This document shows positions 59,377 through 64,000 of a DNA stretch of 64,000 bases, in pieces. The notes under the pieces were generated by a model. That model saw nothing but the letters and a program-made list of their open reading frames with translations. It did not search any database and was not told the origin of the DNA. The DNA lies in contig NZ_JAAVTX010000004.1 of the NCBI RefSeq assembly GCF_012163145.1, positions 62,001-126,000 of the forward strand, read 5' to 3'. Made by a program: the position numbers and the translations under genes. The DNA comes from Falsiroseomonas frigidaquae. GTDB lineage: Bacteria > Pseudomonadota > Alphaproteobacteria > Acetobacterales > Acetobacteraceae. Positions within the stretch are counted from its first letter, which is position 1; the number at the start of each line of letters is the position of its first letter.

Positions 59377-62304
59377 ATGCAGACCGCCCGCCGCCTTCGC
59401 CTAGCCGTACTGGCTGCCGTCATCCTGCTGCTCCTGGCGCAGGTCGTTGCGACGGCGATGCTGCTGGAGCGGTCTCGGGAAGCGGCGCTGACGGCGGCGA
59501 CCGACACGGCGGACCGGGTCAGCCGCGCCGTCGAATCCTCCATCAACCGCAGCTTCGTGCAGGTGGACGCGATGCTGGCGGGGCTGCCCGCCATCCTCGC
59601 CCCCTATGCGCGGGATGGCCGCTTCGACGCGAATGCGGCCGGCCGGGTGATGCGGGAGTTGAACAACCAGAACTTCACCTTCCGGGACGTGCTGCTGGTG
59701 CGGGATGATGGCATGCCCATCGCCACCTCGCTGGCCGTGTCGCGCCGCCGGCCGCTGCCGCTGCCGCTGGGCGCCGCCTTCATGGACGCCACGCCGAATG
59801 CCGGCAGCGTGATGATCGGCGGGCCGGTGCAGAACCCGGCCACCGGCGAGTGGGCCCTGTTCTTCGCCCGCCCCGTGGTCATGCCGGTGCTTGGCGCGAT
59901 CACCGCGGTGGCGGAGGTGCCGGTACCGATGGTCGGCAGCCTGCTGGCGGTGGGCGGCAGCGCGCCGGGCCTGCGCATCACGCTGGAACGCGATGACGGC
60001 ACGCTGCTCGCCGCCCTGCCGCATGACGAGACGCGCATCGGCCGCCGCCTGGCGCTGACCGCTGCCGCGCTCACCGGGGTGGCGGAAACCCGCAGCCGGT
60101 TCAACGGGGAGCCGGTGCTGATCGCGGTGCGGCCGACGCTGTACCCCTCCTTCTCCATCGTCACGACCATCGAATTGCAGGCCGCGCTGCAGGGCTGGAG
60201 CACGGATCGCGAACGCGCGCTGTTCGTCTCCGCCGCCTTCGCCGCCCTGGTGCTGGCCCTCGCCGCCGCCCTGCTGCTCGGGCTGCGGCAGCGGGAAAAG
60301 GTGGAGGCGGAGCGCGCCCGCTGGCGCTCCACGCTGGAGAATGCGCTGGAGAGCATGTCCGATGGCTTCGTCATGTTCGGGCCGGATGACCGGCTGATCG
60401 CCTGCAACCAGCGCTACAAGGAATTCTACGCGATCTCGGCGCCCTTCATCAAAGCGGGCGCCGCCTTCCGCGACATCATGCGCGAAGGCGCCCGGCGCGG
60501 GCAGTACCCGCAGGCGGTGGGCGACATCGAGGCCTTCGTGGACGAGATGGACCAGTGGCGCCACGCCAACAACCCGCCGATCGAGCGGCTGCTGCCGGAC
60601 GGCCGCTGGGTGCTGATCACCGAGCGCAGCACGCCGGATGGCGGTACCGTCGGCATCCGCACCGACATCACGCCGCTGAAGCGCGCCATGGATGACCTGG
60701 CCCAGGCCCGCGACACGGCGCGCGCGGCCGGCGAGGCGAAGAGCCAGTTCCTCGCCCGCATGTCGCATGAGCTGCGGACGCCGCTGAACGGCGTGCTCGG
60801 CTTCGCCCAGGTGCTGCTGCGCGACCCGAACCTGTCGGAGGAACAGCGCGACCAGGTGATGACCCTGCATGAGGCCGGGCAGCACCTGCTGGAGCTGGTG
60901 AACAGCCTGCTCGACCTGTCCAAGATCGAGGCCGGCAAGCTTGACCTGCATCTGCGCGATGTCGCGGTGCGGCCGCTGCTGGAAGCCTGCGCCGGGCTGC
61001 TGGCGCCGGAGGTGGACCGCAAGGGCATGACCCTGACGCTGGACATCGCCCCCGGCACGCCGGAGGCGGTGGAGGCGGATGCCACGCGGGTGCGGCAGAT
61101 GCTGCTGAACCTGCTGTCCAACGCCGTGAAGTTCACCCCGCCCGGCGGCAAGGTGGATTTCCGCGCCGGCCCGATGCCGGAAGGCCGCCCCGGCCTGCGG
61201 ATCGAGGTGCAGGATACCGGCCCGGGCGTGCCGCCAGAAAAGCGACACCTGCTGTTCGAGGATTTTTCCCAGCTTTTCCCCGTCGCCGGTCAGGAAGGCG
61301 CCGGCACCGGGCTGGGGCTGGCGATCTCCGCCCGGCTCGCGGCGGCCATGGGCGGGCGGATCGGCTGCGACAGCGAATCGGGCCCCGGCGCCCGCTTCTG
61401 GGTGGAGCTGCCGCTGAAGCAGGTGCCGCTGCCCGCCGTCGTCGCCTCCGCCCCGGCAACCCGGCCGGCCGAACCCGCACCGGCCACGCCGGGCCGCAGC
61501 CTGCGGATCCTGGTGGCGGATGACGTGGCGGCCAACCGCATGGTGGCGCGCGCCATGCTGGTCGGCGCCGGGCATCGCGTGGACAGCGCGGCGGATGGGG
61601 CGGAGGCGCTGGCCGCCGTGGAACGCGATGCCTATGACGTGGTGCTGATGGATGTGCAGATGCCGGTGATGGACGGGCTGGAAGCCACCCGCCGCATCCG
61701 CGCGCTGGACAGCGCCCGGCGTCGCGTGCCGGTGCTGGCCGTCACCGCCTCCGCCCTGCCGGAACAGGTCGCCGCCTGCCGCGCCGCCGGCATGGACGGG
61801 CACCTGGCCAAGCCGATCGACCGCGAATCGCTGATCGCCGCCGTCGCGCGCCTGGCGGCCGGGGATACGCTGCCGGGCATCACCACCGCCGCCATCGCCG
61901 ATGCCCAGCAGCCATTGCTGGACGAGGCGGCCTTGCGGAACCTGGCGGCCGATCTCGGGCCGACCGCGGATGTGGTGATCTCGGAATTCGTGTCGGAAGT
62001 GCGCATGGGCTTCGAGACGCTGTCCGTCCCCGGCATTGCCCAGGACCTGCCCCGCCTCCGCCATGCCGCGCACCGCATGCTCGGCGCGGCCCGCACCCTC
62101 GGCGCCCGGCGCCTGGGCGCGGTGACGGAGGGGCTGCAGAAGGAGATCCATGCGGAGCGGGATCCGGCAGCGCCGCTCCGCCTGGTGCTGGACACGGCGG
62201 CCGCCACCCTGCCGTTGATCGAGGCGCCGCTGGAATTCAGTGCGGAGAACGATCCCGCCCCGCGGAGCCGCGCGGCGCGGCTGGCGCAGGGCGTCGCGGA
62301 TTGA
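59377..62304 (+). CDS. Hybrid sensor histidine kinase (periplasmic sensor, PAS, HisKA, HATPase, receiver, Hpt)
   Basis: 975 residues. Two transmembrane helices (about 9-29 and 285-305) bracket a periplasmic domain of about 250 residues resembling a double Cache fold. Then come a PAS-like domain (about 320-440; ALESMSDGFVMFGPDDRLIA), HisKA with His464 (MSHELRTPLNG), HATPase (LLNLLSNAVKFTPPGG, DTGPGVPP, GTGLGLAIS), a receiver with Asp759 (YDVVLMDVQMPVMDG) and an Hpt-like end with His899 (AHRMLGAARTLGA). The relay is complete within one chain except the final response regulator, which is not encoded nearby. It abuts the DctP-type receptor gene with no gap. Confidence 0.93.
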   Translation: MQTARRLRLAVLAAVILLLLAQVVATAMLLERSREAALTAATDTADRVSRAVESSINRSFVQVDAMLAGLPAILAPYARDGRFDANAAGRVMRELNNQNFTFRDVLLVRDDGMPIATSLAVSRRRPLPLPLGAAFMDATPNAGSVMIGGPVQNPATGEWALFFARPVVMPVLGAITAVAEVPVPMVGSLLAVGGSAPGLRITLERDDGTLLAALPHDETRIGRRLALTAAALTGVAETRSRFNGEPVLIAVRPTLYPSFSIVTTIELQAALQGWSTDRERALFVSAAFAALVLALAAALLLGLRQREKVEAERARWRSTLENALESMSDGFVMFGPDDRLIACNQRYKEFYAISAPFIKAGAAFRDIMREGARRGQYPQAVGDIEAFVDEMDQWRHANNPPIERLLPDGRWVLITERSTPDGGTVGIRTDITPLKRAMDDLAQARDTARAAGEAKSQFLARMSHELRTPLNGVLGFAQVLLRDPNLSEEQRDQVMTLHEAGQHLLELVNSLLDLSKIEAGKLDLHLRDVAVRPLLEACAGLLAPEVDRKGMTLTLDIAPGTPEAVEADATRVRQMLLNLLSNAVKFTPPGGKVDFRAGPMPEGRPGLRIEVQDTGPGVPPEKRHLLFEDFSQLFPVAGQEGAGTGLGLAISARLAAAMGGRIGCDSESGPGARFWVELPLKQVPLPAVVASAPATRPAEPAPATPGRSLRILVADDVAANRMVARAMLVGAGHRVDSAADGAEALAAVERDAYDVVLMDVQMPVMDGLEATRRIRALDSARRRVPVLAVTASALPEQVAACRAAGMDGHLAKPIDRESLIAAVARLAAGDTLPGITTAAIADAQQPLLDEAALRNLAADLGPTADVVISEFVSEVRMGFETLSVPGIAQDLPRLRHAAHRMLGAARTLGARRLGAVTEGLQKEIHAERDPAAPLRLVLDTAAATLPLIEAPLEFSAENDPAPRSRAARLAQGVAD

Positions 62305-62308
62305 GGCT

Positions 62309-63553
62309 TCAGCCCGGTTCGCGCGGCAGCGTCCCGATCCGCATCGGCACGATCGGCGGGCGGACGAAGTAGGGCGGCAGATCGCTCCACAGCCCGCCGC
62401 GGCGCATGGCGGCGGCGCCGAAATCGAACAGGCACCGCATATAGGTTGGGTCGAATTCCTCGGTCGAGGTGCAGGGCATCTCGCGCGGGATCCAGGCGGC
62501 ACGGAACTCGATCTCGTCGCGCTGCGCGATCAGGAACAGCTTGTACAGGTCGCCGATGGCGCTGCCGCGGATCAGCGAACTGATCGAGGCGCCGCCGATG
62601 GAGAAGATGCGCGGGCGCACCGGCGCCGCGTTGGTCAGCACCCGGTTGTTGACGATCACCCACATCCGCCGATCGATGTTGCGGCCGATCTGCTGCCGGG
62701 TCAGCGCCGCGATCGGCAGCTGCGGTGAGATCAGCACCACCTGCGAGGTGGCGCCGCCATCCACATGCATCTCGTCATAGCGCCGTCCATCCGCGGTCTG
62801 CACCGGGATGAAGACCGGCGGGAAGGCGATCGGCACGGCGGCGGAGGCGCGGATCACGTCGCGGAACAGCTGCACGGCACCGGGATGGCCGGAGGCGGCG
62901 ATGGCGCCCATGTTCCAGATCATCGGCCTGCCATGATCCAGGTTGGTGGTGCCGACAAACAGCAGCCGCCCCCGCCGGTACTCCGCCGCAACCTTGGCCA
63001 GCAGGTCGGCCGTGACGTAGTGCGCGATGCGGTTGGCGAGGCCGGTGGTATCGGTCAGCGCCACGCCGGAGACCAGGCCGCTGAGCACCGCCGGGCGGGC
63101 CACCTGGCTGGTCCGCAGCGTGGTGTAGATTTCCTCGATCACCGGGTCGTAGTCGGAACCGAGGAAGGCGAAGGGCGCGATGATGGCGCCGGTGCTGATG
63201 CCGGCGACGGCGGCGAAGGTGGGCCGCGAGCCGCTTTCGCTCCAGGCGCGCAGCACCCCGGCCCCGAAGGCGCCATCCGGCCCGCCGCCCGACATCGCCA
63301 GGTAGTGCAGCACCGGCATCTGCCCGGCCGCCGCGCGGTCCCCGTAGCGCTGCCGCAGGATGCCGGCCTGGCGCGCGACCAGCGCATCCAGCGCATTCGG
63401 CTCCAGCACGTCGCCCCATACGCGCAGCCCCGGAATGCCGAGCGGATGCGCCTGGCCATCGAGGTCGACCGGCACGGCATTGCGGCTGACGCCAGCGCAG
63501 GCGGCCATCAGGCATAACAGGCAGGCCGCGGCCATGCGTCGGAAACGGGTCAT
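62309..63553 (-). CDS. Patatin-like phospholipase, lipoprotein
   Basis: 414 residues. The N-terminus MAAACLLCLMAACAG is a lipoprotein signal with lipobox MAAC, so it is anchored on a membrane facing the periplasm. Patatin features: oxyanion loop LAMSGGGPDGAFGAG, the nucleophile elbow GISTGAII with the active Ser, and the Asp in the MHVDGGATSQVVL dyad motif. It should hydrolyse acyl groups of phospholipid or other lipid. The long C-terminal part (EFRAAWIPREMP) is typical of the lipoprotein patatins of alphaproteobacteria. It ends 4 nt from the kinase gene. Confidence 0.9.
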   Translation of the reverse strand: MTRFRRMAAACLLCLMAACAGVSRNAVPVDLDGQAHPLGIPGLRVWGDVLEPNALDALVARQAGILRQRYGDRAAAGQMPVLHYLAMSGGGPDGAFGAGVLRAWSESGSRPTFAAVAGISTGAIIAPFAFLGSDYDPVIEEIYTTLRTSQVARPAVLSGLVSGVALTDTTGLANRIAHYVTADLLAKVAAEYRRGRLLFVGTTNLDHGRPMIWNMGAIAASGHPGAVQLFRDVIRASAAVPIAFPPVFIPVQTADGRRYDEMHVDGGATSQVVLISPQLPIAALTRQQIGRNIDRRMWVIVNNRVLTNAAPVRPRIFSIGGASISSLIRGSAIGDLYKLFLIAQRDEIEFRAAWIPREMPCTSTEEFDPTYMRCLFDFGAAAMRRGGLWSDLPPYFVRPPIVPMRIGTLPREPG

Positions 63554-63619
63554 CGGCGGAGCCTCCCAGGTCAGCGCGCAGACTGGGCTGGCAGACGTTG
63601 AACGTTTCTGAACGCGCCC

Positions 63620-64000
63620 TCAGCGCAGGGTGGCGATGCGCGCCGCCAGCAGGTCGAAGAAGCCGGGCGCGTCCAGCGTCTCCAGCAGGTTCAGGTTCGG
63701 CGGATGGCCGAGGCGTTGCCAGCGGTCGATCACCGTGCGGCCGCGGCCGGGCCCGGGTCCGCAATCCACCTCCGCCTGCGCGTCCCGCGCGCCGAACAGG
63801 CCGGGCGCCAGCAGCCAGGCGACGGCGGTCGGGTCATGCAGTGGAAAGCCGCGATGGCCCATGCGGCGGGAGGGTGGCAGGGCGCGCAGGATGGCGGTGG
63901 CCGCACGCCAGCAGGCGCCGCCCGGCCGCGCCTCCAGCGCCGCCACCACAGTGGGCGTAACGAAGGCCTGCGCCGTCAGGTCCAGCGTCGCCATGGTCAG
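63620..64000 (-). CDS. Nucleoside hydrolase (IunH family), C-terminal part only
   Basis: The last 126 residues of an inosine-uridine-preferring nucleoside hydrolase; the 5' part lies beyond the window edge, since the frame is open through the last base and the fold's calcium-binding DxDxxxDD start is missing. Seen: FPLHDPTAVAWLLAPGLF, with the conserved His-Asp of the catalytic site, GRTVIDRWQR and, at the end, APGFFDLLAARI. It splits ribonucleosides into base and ribose. The ATG 63994 is internal. Confidence 0.82.
   Translation of the reverse strand: MTMATLDLTAQAFVTPTVVAALEARPGGACWRAATAILRALPPSRRMGHRGFPLHDPTAVAWLLAPGLFGARDAQAEVDCGPGPGRGRTVIDRWQRLGHPPNLNLLETLDAPGFFDLLAARIATLR

Noticed and set aside
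59401-62502. 1033-codon open frame antisense to the hybrid kinase gene
   Set aside because: It is a high-GC shadow: translation is rich in His, Arg, Gln and Gly with no domain, while the plus strand encodes an unmistakable kinase.
1-64000. Insertion sequence, integrase, prophage, tRNA or rRNA
   Set aside because: No transposase, recombinase, phage structural gene or RNA gene pattern was found in any interval between genes.

Overview
The window is GC-rich DNA with dense genes, GTG and TTG starts, many 4-nt stop/start overlaps and very little intergenic space. It carries six orphan Tat-type receptors of the Bug (TctC) family, several CoA-ligase operons and a Liv-type ABC operon. This gene content and style suggest an alphaproteobacterium of the Acetobacteraceae, Roseomonas-like. 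That placement is inference from gene content, not from a marker gene. I saw no rRNA, tRNA, transposase, phage gene or CRISPR array.

Layout. 1-8.4 kb: the end of an acyl-CoA dehydrogenase gene, two tandem Bug receptors, a diaminopropionate ammonia-lyase divergent from a D-erythronate dehydrogenase, a small secreted protein, a third Bug receptor, and an SDR oxidoreductase divergent from a TetR regulator across a 16-bp palindrome. 9-17.9 kb: two coupled hotdog thioesterases, a histidine phosphatase, an M20 peptidase, a peptide-type ABC receptor, and a Bug receptor with an FAH hydrolase and an amidase, opposite a polysaccharide deacetylase. 17.9-25.1 kb, all minus strand: a FadR-like GntR regulator, a gamma-glutamyltransferase whose ribosome binding site sits in a perfect hairpin, a GPP34 (GOLPH3-like) protein, a Bug receptor, a large catalase and a second GPP34 protein. 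25.4-29.1 kb: malate synthase G, a small lipoprotein and an HtrA-like protein that has lost its catalytic triad.

29.1-30.7 kb is a scar. An AT-richer stretch holds an LRAT-domain gene broken by one in-frame amber codon, followed by a frameshifted copy of the 3' end of the neighbouring dehydrogenase. That dehydrogenase (30.7-33.6 kb) fuses three functions normally found on separate subunits: a 2Fe-2S domain, an FAD/NAD oxidoreductase with a BFD-like 2Fe-2S site, and a DAO-type FAD oxidase. Divergent from it are a DHDPS-family lyase, an amino-acid ABC receptor and a permease. The set looks like a hydroxyproline or opine catabolic module.

36.3-46.0 kb: a NUDIX hydrolase; a coupled CoA-transferase/enoyl-CoA hydratase/acyl-CoA ligase operon; a Bug receptor; a succinyl-CoA-synthetase-like alpha/beta pair split into divergent genes across 29 nt, the beta gene coupled to protocatechuate 3,4-dioxygenase genes; a DUF3237 protein, a rhodanese and a small membrane protein. 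46.0-56.8 kb: a nine-gene minus-strand operon (livG, ligase, livH, livM, receptor, livF, PaaK-like ligase, acyl-CoA ligase, isovaleryl-CoA dehydrogenase) joining uptake, CoA activation and oxidation. 56.9-64 kb: a glycerophosphodiesterase, a small unknown protein, a TRAP-type receptor directly abutting a hybrid histidine kinase, a patatin-like lipoprotein and the 3' end of a nucleoside hydrolase gene.

Overall the window reads as a catabolic island. Scavenging receptors sit beside short operons that activate and oxidise organic acids, amides, amino acids and aromatics.
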